A stretch of DNA of 64,000 nucleotides from Deltaproteobacteria bacterium. GTDB taxonomy: Bacteria > UBA10199 > JACPAL01 > GCA-016699445. Location of the stretch: the NCBI GenBank assembly GCA_016699445.1, contig CP064976.1:1116001-1180000 (forward strand). The letters run 5' to 3'. The translations under genes were made by a program, and so were the position numbers. This document shows, piece by piece, positions 7,399 through 16,055 of the stretch (positions are counted from its first letter, which is position 1; the number at the start of each line of letters is the position of its first letter). The notes beneath the pieces are model-generated. The model was not told the origin of the DNA. It saw nothing but the letters and a program-made list of their open reading frames with translations, and did no database searches.

Positions 7399-8505
7399 TT
7401 AGGACAACGAAATCGTAAACCAAAACAAAGAGCCTTTTCCAACGTCACTTTTCATTCCAACTTCACCACCATGTGCTTGAACCAAATGCTTCACAATAGA
7501 AAGTCCCAAACCCGTACCGCCGGTGGGACGCGAGCGCGCTTTGTCGACTCGATAAAATCGTTCAAAAACAAAAGGCTGATCGGCCTCAGGAATGCCAATA
7601 CCTGTATCTTCAATTTCGATTCTGATTTTACTTTTTTCTTGAAAAGCCCGGACCGTAATCTTTCCCTGTTCAGGAGTATACTTGATGGCATTTTCCAAAA
7701 GATTATTAAAAATTTGCTTCATGGCTTTCTCATCAGCACGAATCGTACCTGCTTGAGAAAGCTGAGAATCCAGAGTCAATTTTTTCTCAGAAATTTGTAG
7801 TTGGTGCTGTTCAATCAAATCTTCCAGCACATTAACCAAGTTAAATTCTTTGATATGAAGCTCAAAACGACCGGATTCAATTTCCGAAATACTTAAAATA
7901 TCTTCGACTAACTCTTGAAGATGGATCGCATTGCGTTCGATCTTTTCTAAAAAACGTTTGGCAGCATCTTTGTCTTCCAAAGCTCCGCTATTGAGGGTTT
8001 CGGCATAACCGCGGATATTAGTCAGGGGTGTTTTGAGCTCATGACTCACATTCGCCACAAAGTCCCGACGTGTGCGCTCTAGCTGACGAATACGTGTCAC
8101 ATCGTTAAAAACAGACACAGAGCCTAAAGCCCCCGTCCCCATCTGATAAGGACTGCTTCGGACCATGATATGCTTCTCATCGTCTAATGTATGCAATACC
8201 ATCTCAAGCTCTTCGGTGGTTTTTTCTCGAAGAACTTTTTCAATCATCTCATCCAAACCTTTATGACGGATGCATTCAAGCACACGCTTCCCCTGACAAG
8301 GAGTTTGAATTGAAAAAATATCTGAGAGCGAAGGGTTATAAAGTAAGATTTGTCCTTGGGCATTGGTGACCAAGACGCCTTCAACCATACTGTCCAAAAT
8401 CAATTGAAGCTGATTTTTTTCTTCAGAGAGCTCTGAGATTTTTTGCTGAAGATTTTTTTCAATCTCTTCAAACTTTTTCTGATGATTACGGTTAAAAAAA
8501 GGCAT
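7399..8505 (-). CDS. PhoR-like sensor histidine kinase (no transmembrane segment)
   Basis: A 368-residue kinase: N-terminal coiled coil (about 1-40), PAS domain (about 40-140, ILDSMVEGVLVTNAQG), HisKA with the phospho-accepting His in NVSHELKTPLTNI, and HATPase with N box LLENAIKY, DTGIGIP and GGTGLGLSIVKH. It matches the cytoplasmic half of PhoR but has no membrane helices, so it should sense a cytoplasmic cue or a partner protein. It is directly downstream of and overlaps its OmpR/PhoB-type regulator, forming a pair probably concerned with phosphate or stress (inference from family only). Confidence 0.88.
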   Translation of the reverse strand: MPFFNRNHQKKFEEIEKNLQQKISELSEEKNQLQLILDSMVEGVLVTNAQGQILLYNPSLSDIFSIQTPCQGKRVLECIRHKGLDEMIEKVLREKTTEELEMVLHTLDDEKHIMVRSSPYQMGTGALGSVSVFNDVTRIRQLERTRRDFVANVSHELKTPLTNIRGYAETLNSGALEDKDAAKRFLEKIERNAIHLQELVEDILSISEIESGRFELHIKEFNLVNVLEDLIEQHQLQISEKKLTLDSQLSQAGTIRADEKAMKQIFNNLLENAIKYTPEQGKITVRAFQEKSKIRIEIEDTGIGIPEADQPFVFERFYRVDKARSRPTGGTGLGLSIVKHLVQAHGGEVGMKSDVGKGSLFWFTISLS

Positions 8506-9188
8506 GGATTAGGTTTTTCTTTAAAGCGATAGCCGATGCCGCGGATGGTTTCAATGTAATCACCAGCTTTTCCCATTTTTTCGCGAAGACGTTTGATGTG
8601 GGTATCGACTGTACGTGTCGTCAGCGCCGCATCATAACCCCACACCCGGTCCAGCAGCATGTCACGTGTCGCCACACGACCTTTATTGGCCATCAAGAAC
8701 TGGACAAGCTTAAATTCAATGGCTGTCAGACGGATTTCTTCTTGTCCTACTTTAACCAAAAACCGACTAGGATCGACATACAAAATACCAAACGTGACAG
8801 CTTCAGCATTCTTATCCCATTCTTTTTCTTTCAAACGACGCAAAATCGCTTTGACCCTCAGGACTAGCTCCCGAGGACTGAAAGGTTTTGTAATATAATC
8901 ATCCGCCCCCATTTCAAATCCGAGCACACGATCAATCTCTTCACCTTTAGCGGTCATGATCAAAACAGGAATATTTTTGGTACGATCATCGGATTTAAGA
9001 GCCCGACAGATTTCAAGACCACCCATGTCGGGAAGCATGAGATCCAGAAGAATCAAATCAGGAGATGACTTTCTCGCCCGATTGAGCCCATCCGCTCCAT
9101 TGCGTGACACTTCACAGGAATACTTCTCCTGTTTGAGGTTGTATTCGACAAGCTCCGCGATATCCCGATCGTCTTCAATAATTAACAC
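8400..9188 (-). CDS. PhoB/OmpR-family response regulator
   Basis: Receiver domain (phospho-acceptor Asp in LILLDLMLP, switch Thr in IMTAKG, Lys in TKPFSPREL) followed by a winged-helix DNA-binding domain (RTVDTHIKRLREK, TIRGIGYRF). The domain normally ends at GYRFKE, but the frame continues about 40 residues into the kinase gene. Adding one A to the A5 run (T5 at 8514-8518) would end it as KEKT, nine bases before the kinase ATG. The start is also doubtful: GTG 9188 is used here, while one extra A in AAA at 9189-9191 would allow MSMAKVLIIEDD. Confidence 0.85.
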   Translation of the reverse strand: MLIIEDDRDIAELVEYNLKQEKYSCEVSRNGADGLNRARKSSPDLILLDLMLPDMGGLEICRALKSDDRTKNIPVLIMTAKGEEIDRVLGFEMGADDYITKPFSPRELVLRVKAILRRLKEKEWDKNAEAVTFGILYVDPSRFLVKVGQEEIRLTAIEFKLVQFLMANKGRVATRDMLLDRVWGYDAALTTRTVDTHIKRLREKMGKAGDYIETIRGIGYRFKEKPNPCLFLTVIIRKSLKRLKKIFSKKSQSSLKKKISFN

Positions 9189-9302
9189 TTTGCCATACTC
9201 ATAAGTTAAGATTTACTTGTTACAGTAATGTGACGGAAAGGTAAATTCATAAACATACTACCAAGTCCGTAGTATAAACGACATCCCGAGCGCCCTGTCA
9301 GT

Positions 9303-9332
9303 AAAAAGGCCCTGCCTTGCAGCAGAGCCTTT
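9303..9332 (-). terminator. Rho-independent terminator of the VWA gene
   Basis: On the minus strand AAAGGC-T-CTGC pairs with GCAG-G-GCCTTT around a six-base loop and is followed by a U5 tract (A5 at 9303-9307 on plus). It lies just beyond the VWA gene stop at 9349. Confidence 0.7.
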
Positions 9333-9348
9333 CTTTAAAACGCTACAC

Positions 9349-9927
9349 TTACGGTGCACTCCTCTGCTTCTGAATACCTTGGTATTGATAATTTTTTCCC
9401 AATTTCTTGGTCGCTGTTGCCGCATCAGCAGCTGAGAAGGCACCACGCACTTCAGCTTCCTGAGGTTTTAAGTCTTCGAGTTTTTGTTGGATTGCTGGGG
9501 TAGGAGCGGCCTCGTAGGCGCGTTGCAATTGATCGCGATAGGCCTGGATACTATTAATGGCTCCTGCCTGATCTCCTTCACTGACTTTGGCAGCACTTTC
9601 TTTCAAAAATTTTCCATAATTATTTTCCGTCCAAGCCTTCTCATAGACTTTTTTATCCATAGATCCCAACACATCCGTTTTCTTCGAAGCTGGCAAACAC
9701 GCAATCGTCACATCCGAACCCATCAATTGCACATGGTACTGTTGATCTTCTTGATGCCACGTGGCTTCCACACTTCCCAAAGGACGTATAAAAGAGATGT
9801 GGTTGGGACTTGAAGTGTCAGAAAAAAGATTTTTTCTGTCCACTATAGAGATGGCCGGGTTCGACAATAATACGACGGCCTTCTTGATGGTAAGGATAGC
9901 CGGAAGCATCCGTGAGAGTGAAGCCAT
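9349..9927 (-). CDS. VWA-domain protein, C-terminal part (same gene as 9818-10744)
   Basis: The meaningful part starts near DTSSPNHISFIRPLG (about residue 40 of this frame). Residues before that overlap the upstream piece out of frame. RPLGSVEATWH matches the beta-rich region that follows the VWA domain in calcium-activated-channel-like VWA proteins. The last about 90 residues are helical (AGAINSIQAYRDQLQRAYE, EVRGAFSAADAATATKKLG). Deleting one base from T6 (9830-9835) or the A6 next to it (9822-9827) joins both pieces into one 464-residue protein. Confidence 0.7.
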   Translation of the reverse strand: MASLSRMLPAILTIKKAVVLLSNPAISIVDRKNLFSDTSSPNHISFIRPLGSVEATWHQEDQQYHVQLMGSDVTIACLPASKKTDVLGSMDKKVYEKAWTENNYGKFLKESAAKVSEGDQAGAINSIQAYRDQLQRAYEAAPTPAIQQKLEDLKPQEAEVRGAFSAADAATATKKLGKNYQYQGIQKQRSAP

Positions 9928-10744
9928 CGCTCAATTCGAGATTTACACGGACATCGCTGGCAGCAATCTGGCTTGCACGTGTAAATTCATCCGATAACAC
10001 TTTGTCGAGCATCGCCAGTTTTTCCAAGTAGTAATAATTCCCATGACCGTGGTCTGCGACACTTGCCATAAGGTGTTCATTAAAATCGATACCCACCCCG
10101 ACCGTTGAAATCGACAAGGCACTCTTTGAAAAACTTTGCGTAGCGTCGCCAGCAATTCTTCTCAATTCACTTTCATCTGTAATCCCTTCATTGGCGAGTC
10201 CGTCCGAAATAAGAATCATTCTTTGGGCGCGACCATTTCCACTCTCATGGATTTGCGTAATACCCTGGATCAAACCCCCGCCTAAATTCGTCCCACCGCG
10301 CGGCTCGATACCATTCACAATTTGATGAAAACGGGATTTATTACCAGATGACGCATAGCTCATGTGGATAGGTGTTTCGATGACACTGTCAAAAGCCACA
10401 AGCCCCAAGCGATCGGTGGGTTGGAGCTGATTAATGAGAGAATCGATCGCACGATGGGCGTAATCCATTTTCTTTTCGTCAGCCATACTCCCGCTCCGAT
10501 CAAGAACGATGACAAAATCCGTCGGTTTTCTTTCCGATCGTCCACTCCTCTCTGGAGCTTCCATATCGAGTTGCAGGTAGATCAAGCCATCCGAGCCTTG
10601 CAGAACCTTAGTCTGGGACAAAGATCCTTTGATTTTAATCCCTCCCACATTTTGAAATGTGTTGGGTTTTTCAATAGCCATGCACGCCACACTTTGACTC
10701 ATAAGGCTTGCGGCTATCAGTAATGTTGTGAGTTTCGTTTTCAT
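9818..10744 (-). CDS. Exported VWA-domain protein, N-terminal part (frameshifted)
   Basis: Signal peptide (MKTKLTTLLIAASLMSQSVACMA) followed by a von Willebrand A domain with the metal-ion-dependent adhesion site DRSGS in FVIVLDRSGSMADEK, and a second site GGTNLGGG. Such periplasmic or surface VWA proteins bind divalent metal and protein partners; the specific role is unknown. The frame ends at SGQKKSFF because of one extra base in a homopolymer. The rest is at 9349-9927. A GGAGAG precedes the ATG. A divergent two-component pair begins about 130 bases away. Confidence 0.82.
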   Translation of the reverse strand: MKTKLTTLLIAASLMSQSVACMAIEKPNTFQNVGGIKIKGSLSQTKVLQGSDGLIYLQLDMEAPERSGRSERKPTDFVIVLDRSGSMADEKKMDYAHRAIDSLINQLQPTDRLGLVAFDSVIETPIHMSYASSGNKSRFHQIVNGIEPRGGTNLGGGLIQGITQIHESGNGRAQRMILISDGLANEGITDESELRRIAGDATQSFSKSALSISTVGVGIDFNEHLMASVADHGHGNYYYLEKLAMLDKVLSDEFTRASQIAASDVRVNLELSDGFTLTDASGYPYHQEGRRIIVEPGHLYSGQKKSFF

Positions 10745-10878
10745 ACACTCTCCTTTTCGTAAAATCAGAGTAGGCTAAAAGGAGAGAGGACAGTAGGCTC
10801 TTGAAGGTAAAATGTTTGGGGATGTTTTTTACAAATGTTTTACTGGTGAAATCCATCACACATAGCCATAATGAGCGC

Positions 10879-11142
10879 GTGACTCAAAAACCCTCTATCC
10901 TCTTAATTGAAGACGAAGACTCGATTGCCAAAGGGCTTTGTGATGTTTTTATTTTTAATGGGTATCACATGGATTGGATTACCAATGGCAAAGAAGGACT
11001 CAAAAAAGCCCTGACCGGAGGTTTATCATCTCATCCTTTTGGACGTCATGCTTCCGGACTTGGATGGATTTTCAATCTGCAACGAGATCCGCACAAAAGA
11101 CCGCAGCCAGCCTATCATTATGATGACAGCCAAGGGGGATGA
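10879..11142 (+). CDS. OmpR-family response regulator, N-terminal part (frameshifted)
   Basis: Receiver N-terminus with acidic pocket in SILLIEDEDSIAKGL. The reading frame continues correctly to KKALTGG and then goes out of frame. Deleting one T of TTT at 11022-11024 gives GGYHLILLDVMLPD and continues in the 11039-11575 frame. I chose GTG 10879 (TQKPSILLIEDED) because upstream residues in the open frame do not match receiver starts; a TTG at 10801 is the far alternative. Confidence 0.7.
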   Translation: MTQKPSILLIEDEDSIAKGLCDVFIFNGYHMDWITNGKEGLKKALTGGLSSHPFGRHASGLGWIFNLQRDPHKRPQPAYHYDDSQGG

Positions 11143-11575
11143 AGAGGATATACTGAAAGGCCTTAAGCTTGGAGCTGATGATTATATCCCAAAACCATTT
11201 TCAGTGAGAGAACTTGTGGCCCGAGTGGAAGCGGTTTTGCGGCGCAGTCAAAAACTTGTTCACCAGAATGAAATTATTTCATGGCAAAATCTTGTGATCG
11301 ATCCGCTTAACCTGATCGTCACGCTCCATAAAAAAGAAATCGAATTAACCAGACGCGAAGTGGAAATCTTGAGTTATTTGATTTCCCAATCACACCGTCC
11401 CGTCGGGCGCCCCGAGCTTTTGAAAGAAGTCTGGGGTTATGGAAACACCCAGATGGACACGCGGACTGTCGACATCCACATGACCAAACTCCGCCGCAAA
11501 ATCGAAAAAGATCCTGAAAATCCCCAATACATTCTCACCGTGCGTGGCGAGGGCTATAAGATGGGTTCAAAATGA
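11039..11575 (+). CDS. OmpR-family response regulator, main part (same gene as 10879-11142)
   Basis: Carries the phospho-acceptor Asp (MDVMLPDLDGF), the switch Thr (IMMTAKGDEED), the Lys in PKPFSVREL, and a complete winged-helix effector (RTVDIHMTKLRRK, LTVRGEGYKM). With the upstream piece it forms one regulator of about 231 residues. Its stop overlaps the start of the cognate kinase by four bases (ATGA), so the pair is translationally coupled. Confidence 0.85.
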   Translation: MDVMLPDLDGFSICNEIRTKDRSQPIIMMTAKGDEEDILKGLKLGADDYIPKPFSVRELVARVEAVLRRSQKLVHQNEIISWQNLVIDPLNLIVTLHKKEIELTRREVEILSYLISQSHRPVGRPELLKEVWGYGNTQMDTRTVDIHMTKLRRKIEKDPENPQYILTVRGEGYKMGSK

Positions 11576-12672
11576 AAAAAGCCACTTGGATATTTTTAGC
11601 TCTTCTACTCAATCTTGGACTCATCGTTTTCTTTTTTTATTTCTATCGTGATTTTCAAACTTCTGAAAAAATCGAAAAGCCAATCCCAATCCAGCAACCT
11701 GCTTTGGAAGAAGTCCAAGAAAAAAAAGAAGAAGTCCCTCCAGGACCTCCAGACAAGTTTAATGACATGTCCGGCCCTCGACCTCCAATGGCCGCTCAAG
11801 CCCCTACTGGTACTGCCTCTTCTGAAAAGGCCTTTGCAGCACCACAAACTGCACATCAGGCTGTCGTGTCAAAAAAAACTGCTAAACCCATTTCACACTT
11901 CCCACTCTTTGTCGGGATGACTCTTCTAGTCTCCCTGCTTCTAAATTTTGCCCTTCTTCTTTTATATAAATCTTATGCCTCTCAAGCTCTCGTAGCCAAA
12001 AAACGGCAGGATTTTGTTTCAGCCGTAACCCATGAATTACGCACGCCACTCACCTCGATTAAAATGTTTGGAGAGCTTTTAGAAGATGGGATGGCCTCCA
12101 CAGAGGAAAAGAAAAAAGAATATTATGGATTGATCAATAAAGAATCAGGCCGACTCTCCAGATTGATCGACAATATTCTTCAACTCTCAAGTTTGGAGAA
12201 AAAAAATTATCACCCTCAACTTGTCACCGAACCTCTCCAAACAGAACTTTTGACATTTACTCCCCGACTCAAAATGCTCGCTGAAAAATCTGGATTTACT
12301 TTGGAACTCAACCTGGAAGACTCACTTCAGCCTGTCACTTTTGATCGTGAAGCCATTCACCAAATTTTATTTATTTTTCTGGAAAACAGTCTGAAATTTT
12401 CAGCACTATCAGAAAATAAAACTCTCAATCTCTCTCTTTGTCTTCAAAACAATCGAGTGATTTTATCTTGGCAGGATCATGGACCTGGAGTTCCTGAGGG
12501 TGAACTTTCAAAAATTTTTGAACCTTTTTACCGTGTCGAAAATGAGCTGACACGAAAGACAAAAGGCACAGGGATTGGACTTGCAGTAGCTAAGATGCTG
12601 GTGGATTCGATGAGACTTAGAATTAAAGCTGAAAATTTAAGTCCGGGATTCTTACTTCAAATTATTTTTTAA
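11572..12672 (+). CDS. Membrane sensor histidine kinase
   Basis: A 366-residue kinase with two membrane helices (about 5-24 and 113-135) bracketing a periplasmic region rich in Pro, Glu and Lys (EEVQEKKEEVPPGPPDK) with no recognisable sensor fold. The cytoplasmic part has HisKA with His in FVSAVTHELRTPLTSIKMF and HATPase with DHGPGVPEGEL and GTGIGLAVAKML. The small low-complexity sensor region suggests sensing by membrane state or a partner. Coupled to the regulator upstream and convergent with queG, overlapping it by 21 bases. Confidence 0.88.
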   Translation: MKKATWIFLALLLNLGLIVFFFYFYRDFQTSEKIEKPIPIQQPALEEVQEKKEEVPPGPPDKFNDMSGPRPPMAAQAPTGTASSEKAFAAPQTAHQAVVSKKTAKPISHFPLFVGMTLLVSLLLNFALLLLYKSYASQALVAKKRQDFVSAVTHELRTPLTSIKMFGELLEDGMASTEEKKKEYYGLINKESGRLSRLIDNILQLSSLEKKNYHPQLVTEPLQTELLTFTPRLKMLAEKSGFTLELNLEDSLQPVTFDREAIHQILFIFLENSLKFSALSENKTLNLSLCLQNNRVILSWQDHGPGVPEGELSKIFEPFYRVENELTRKTKGTGIGLAVAKMLVDSMRLRIKAENLSPGFLLQIIF

Positions 12673-13575
12673 AACAGCAGCAACATTTCTTTTCCATTGA
12701 GGATATTTCAATCGATCCATCGCACTTTGATGAGTCATTTTTTTAAATTCTTCCTCTGATATTTCTTTTTCTAATGTCAGACTTTTCAACTCAGATCGAA
12801 GCTTAAAAGATTTCTCGTAAGAAATAGGAATTCGATCGTTATAAGGACAGACCGTTTGGCAAATATCACAACCATAGACGTGGCCCCCCACCTGACTCGA
12901 TTGCTCTTCACTAAATTCTCCTCGATATTCAATGGTCAAATAGGAAATACATTTGCGTGCATCCATCACACCAGGCTCAACAAAGGCCTGAGTTGGACAC
13001 GCATCAAGACATTTACTGCACGTACCACACTGATCTAAAGCTGGAAGCCCATAATCCTCTTCGGAAAATTCCAATGTCGTTAAAATTTCACCAATAAAAA
13101 AGAATGAACCCAAGCCATCATTAATCAAACAGGTATTTTTTCCAATCCAGCCAAGTCCCGCTCGAGCTGCATAGCTACGCTCTAAAATCGCTCCTGTATC
13201 CACATAAGCTTTGGAATGGGATTGCGGAAAACGACTTTGAATCCAAGCCTCGAGCTTTTTTAATTTTTCTAACATCACGTGGTGGTAATCTTCTCCCAGA
13301 GCATATTGGGAAATATGAGGATGAGAGTTTTTTTGATAATAGTTCATCCCCACACAAATGATACTTTTGACCCCGGGTAAAATTTTTGCAGGATCCGCTC
13401 TTTTTTCAAGCCCTCTCTCCAGATAACTCATCGTACCAGCAAACCCTTTTTGGATCCATTCCTGATAACGCTCCGTATCCGGCACCGGCATCGCACGCGC
13501 TACTCCACAGAGTTCAAAACCCAACTGAAGCGACTTATCCACAATGAGATCTTTTAATTTCACCTTGATTTCCAA
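12652..13575 (-). CDS. queG: Epoxyqueuosine reductase
   Basis: A 307-residue cobalamin-dependent iron-sulfur enzyme that reduces epoxyqueuosine to queuosine in the anticodon of GUN tRNAs. The N-terminal half carries the cobalamin-binding region (YVDTGAILERSYAARAGLGW). Two [4Fe-4S] motifs follow: CGTCSKCLDACPTQAF and CDICQTVCPYN, with an additional Cys in ARKCISYLTIEYRG. It lacks the C-terminal HEAT-like extension present in some homologues, so it is of the shorter type. It stands alone; the nearest pterin-related gene is a PTPS family protein near 50.3 kb. Confidence 0.93.
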   Translation of the reverse strand: MEIKVKLKDLIVDKSLQLGFELCGVARAMPVPDTERYQEWIQKGFAGTMSYLERGLEKRADPAKILPGVKSIICVGMNYYQKNSHPHISQYALGEDYHHVMLEKLKKLEAWIQSRFPQSHSKAYVDTGAILERSYAARAGLGWIGKNTCLINDGLGSFFFIGEILTTLEFSEEDYGLPALDQCGTCSKCLDACPTQAFVEPGVMDARKCISYLTIEYRGEFSEEQSSQVGGHVYGCDICQTVCPYNDRIPISYEKSFKLRSELKSLTLEKEISEEEFKKMTHQSAMDRLKYPQWKRNVAAVLKNNLK

Positions 13576-13745
13576 TATTTTATTCCAGTGCCTGGCACCG
13601 ATGACTTTACAAAACCTTGTTTTAAGGATTGGACTGAAATCTCTTCCCTCATAAAAATTGATTAAATCAGGCTTTTGACAGGGTACAAAGAGAAAATTTC
13701 ATTTATCTTGAAAGCAAGACTAAATTAGTCCTATAGCCCGCCGTC

Positions 13746-14462
13746 ATGGCTTTGGAACCTATTGAAACAACGTTGGAAAAAGTTTTCATCCTGACTCCCA
13801 CCGTTCGTACTTTTCGTTTTCGCTTTCCTGAAGGACAATGGGTTCCTTTTCAAGCCGGACAGTTTTGTATGGTCCAAGTACCGTCTGAGCCCAAACCGGT
13901 TAAAAAGGCTTATTCTATTTCTTCCGCTCCTTTTGAAGAAGGTTACCTCGATCTATGCATCAAAAAAGTTGAGGGGGGCTTTGCCACGACTTGGTTTTGG
14001 ACATTAAATGGTGGTGAAAAAATTACCCTAGCATTGCCCTATGGCGGATTTGTTCTTAAAAATCTTGAACCCGAGATTATTTTTATTGGGACCGGTACAG
14101 GACTGGCTCCCCTGCGCAGCATGATCAAGACGCTGTTTCACCAAGGGTGCACTCAAAAAGTCAGCCTCATCTTTGGCGTACGACATGAAGAAGAGATGCT
14201 GTATACAGAAGAGTGGCAAGAGCTTGAAAAAAAGCATACAAACTTTCGCTTTATCCCTACAGTTTCACGACCTCAAAATATTCCTGCACCGTGGACTGGG
14301 GAAGTGGGCTATGTACAAGATAAATTAAAAAAGTTTTTCCCCGACCCAAAAGGAAAACAAATTTATATTTGTGGTTTGATCCCGATGATTGATGGGGTAC
14401 AAAAAGTGGCCGCGGAATTAGGCTATGACAAAAAACAAATTCATTTTGAGAAGTATGTTTAA
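13746..14462 (+). CDS. Ferredoxin-NADP reductase-like flavoprotein
   Basis: A 238-residue FAD/NAD(P)-binding oxidoreductase. The FAD site is KAYSISSAP (Lys in place of the usual Arg of RxYS) and the NAD(P) site is IGTGTGLAPLRSM. The C-terminal CGLIPMIDGVQKV matches the conserved Cys-Gly segment. It lacks any ferredoxin or haem domain, so it must pass electrons to a separate partner. A membrane protein of the PuuD-like family follows after 32 bases with a strong AGGAGG, suggesting one transcript. No good ribosome binding site precedes ATG 13746. Confidence 0.82.
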   Translation: MALEPIETTLEKVFILTPTVRTFRFRFPEGQWVPFQAGQFCMVQVPSEPKPVKKAYSISSAPFEEGYLDLCIKKVEGGFATTWFWTLNGGEKITLALPYGGFVLKNLEPEIIFIGTGTGLAPLRSMIKTLFHQGCTQKVSLIFGVRHEEEMLYTEEWQELEKKHTNFRFIPTVSRPQNIPAPWTGEVGYVQDKLKKFFPDPKGKQIYICGLIPMIDGVQKVAAELGYDKKQIHFEKYV

Positions 14463-14494
14463 CACTTAACGTTTTATTAATTTTAGGAGGTATT

Positions 14495-15268
14495 ATGTAC
14501 GCACCTGATGTTTTGCAGGCCAGTTTTCGATGGCTTCATATTGTAGCTGGTATCCTTTGGATCGGTCATTTGTATTTCTTCAATTTCGTCAATGGTCCCA
14601 TGGCCGCTGTCTTGGATGCTGAGACCAAGAAGAAAGTTGTTCCTGAGCTTATGCCACGCGCTCTGTTTTGGTTTCGTTGGGGTGCAGCTTTCACTTGGGT
14701 GACCGGTGTTCTTTTACTGGCATTAGTATTTTATCATGGAGCGTTAGCTCTTGAAGATCAAAGTCAGGGCTGGACAGGTGGAGCTCTTTTGATGATGTTG
14801 CTCACGTTTGCGGCTCCTTTATTTTACGAATTAGCTCAAAAATGTCCTATCACCAAACCTGCTGAAAAGCCTTACGGAGCGGCTATCAGTGGAATTTTGC
14901 TTTCCACAATTTTTGTCGCTCTTATGTATTATGTAGGCGGATTTAGTTATCGTGGCATGAGCATTCATTTGGGTGCTGCTTTCGGAACCATCATGGCTTT
15001 CAACGTGTGGTTTCGCATTTGGCCTTCTCAACAAAAAATCATCACGGCTGTTAAAAATGGCGAAGCCCCTGATGCTGCGATTGTGAAATTGGCCGGCACA
15101 CGTTCCAAACATAACACTTACATGTCTGTGCCTTTGTTGTGGTTTATGATCAATGCCCACACCACATTTGCTGCTATTCACTGGATCACAATTCCTTTGT
15201 TTGTCTTAATCGGCTGGCATGGCGTGCAGCATCTTTATAAAAAAGCTGCGAAAGTTAAAGGGTTCTAA
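14495..15268 (+). CDS. PuuD-like membrane protein (urate oxidase N-terminal domain family)
   Basis: A 257-residue protein with about seven or eight hydrophobic helices. The first, FRWLHIVAGILWIGHLYFFNF, matches the conserved HIVAG-WIG signature of the membrane domain found in PuuD urate oxidases, with conserved His that may bind haem. It lacks the cytochrome c domain of true PuuD, as do many bacterial homologues of unknown role. RBS AGGAGG at 14484-14489. Followed by a good terminator. Partnership with the upstream flavin reductase in electron transfer is an inference. Confidence 0.72.
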   Translation: MYAPDVLQASFRWLHIVAGILWIGHLYFFNFVNGPMAAVLDAETKKKVVPELMPRALFWFRWGAAFTWVTGVLLLALVFYHGALALEDQSQGWTGGALLMMLLTFAAPLFYELAQKCPITKPAEKPYGAAISGILLSTIFVALMYYVGGFSYRGMSIHLGAAFGTIMAFNVWFRIWPSQQKIITAVKNGEAPDAAIVKLAGTRSKHNTYMSVPLLWFMINAHTTFAAIHWITIPLFVLIGWHGVQHLYKKAAKVKGF

Positions 15269-15288
15269 AAATAGATTTTGATATTTCT

Positions 15289-15325
15289 AAGGGCGGGCTC
15301 TCAGTTGGGGGGTCCGCCCTTTTTT
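15289..15325 (+). terminator. Rho-independent terminator
   Basis: AAGGGCGG (15289-15296) pairs with CCGCCCTT (15314-15321), followed by T6. It closes the flavin reductase / PuuD-like unit. Confidence 0.85.
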
Positions 15326-15372
15326 ACTATCCAAAATATTGACGAAAAAACTTTCCATAGATGGCAGTAACG

Positions 15373-15795
15373 TCATGTTTTTTCCGACTCATTTGTTATT
15401 TTTTCCATAAACCGTCTCGGATCAAGAATCATCACATGTTCGAATTCTTTTAGGACAAGCAGGTCTTTATCCCCTGTCACTAAATAATCGGATTCGGCGT
15501 TGAAGGCATCCCAGAGCACTTGGACATCGTCTTTGTCTCTACAGGAAGGTATTTGATCGCTGGCAGGAGGAATAGAAGAAATGCATGTAGCGCTCAGTTT
15601 TATAAAAGAAGTGAACTTTGCGACTTGAGATTTATCGAATTTAAACTTCAGCTCCATTTTTTCTGAAAATTCTTGGAGTACAAATTCAGAGATAAACACA
15701 TGAGCAGAATGAAGACATTGATTGACCAGATTCTGACAGAGTCCCGATGTTAAAAAGAAGGCAATCCAGACATTCGTATCAAAAAATATCTTCAA
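15373..15795 (-). CDS. PIN-domain putative toxin
   Basis: A 140-residue PIN protein of the putative toxin-antitoxin toxin type. Metal-binding acids are in IFFDTNVWIAF (Asp6), a Glu in VLQEFSEK and Asp residues in RDKDDVQVLWDAF and TGDKDLL. It differs clearly from the other PIN toxin at 6.7-7.1 kb, so the two are separate systems. Coupled to the ribbon-helix-helix antitoxin by a four-base overlap. Confidence 0.82.
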   Translation of the reverse strand: MKIFFDTNVWIAFFLTSGLCQNLVNQCLHSAHVFISEFVLQEFSEKMELKFKFDKSQVAKFTSFIKLSATCISSIPPASDQIPSCRDKDDVQVLWDAFNAESDYLVTGDKDLLVLKEFEHVMILDPRRFMEKITNESEKT

Positions 15796-16010
15796 GACAC
15801 TTCCTTAAAAATATCCTCATCGGTAAAATAGCCTAACTTTTGAGCCTGGGGAACCGACCAAGACCTAATTTTTTCATATTCGGAATTTAGAAAATACCGC
15901 CTTAAAGCTTCCCTCACGATATCACTGCGATTCATGTGGTCTTTTTTCACAGCGCGATCGAGCTGTTTTCTGAGATCTAAAGGCAGACTAATCGTTAAGG
16001 TTTCTCTCAT
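15792..16010 (-). CDS. Ribbon-helix-helix antitoxin (CopG-like)
   Basis: A 72-residue protein beginning MRETLTISLPLDLRKQLD, a typical RHH strand plus helix, then SDIVREALRRYF. The remaining tail should wrap the PIN toxin. I chose ATG 16010, not the in-frame ATG at 16043, because AAGGAGG ends seven bases before 16010 and the extra eleven residues do not fit RHH starts. Likely autorepressor of the pair. Confidence 0.85.
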   Translation of the reverse strand: MRETLTISLPLDLRKQLDRAVKKDHMNRSDIVREALRRYFLNSEYEKIRSWSVPQAQKLGYFTDEDIFKEVS

Positions 16011-16055
16011 GAAATCCTCCTTCTGTAAGACAATATAATACAAATATCTTTTGAG

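Noticed and set aside
13589..13599. GTGCCTGGCAC palindrome upstream of queG
   Set aside because: A single short copy; without other occurrences noted in the window it cannot be called a repeat family member or operator.
13676..13704. TTGACA upstream of the flavin reductase as a promoter
   Set aside because: The -10 hexamer at the right distance (TTCATT) matches only three of six positions, so it was not listed.
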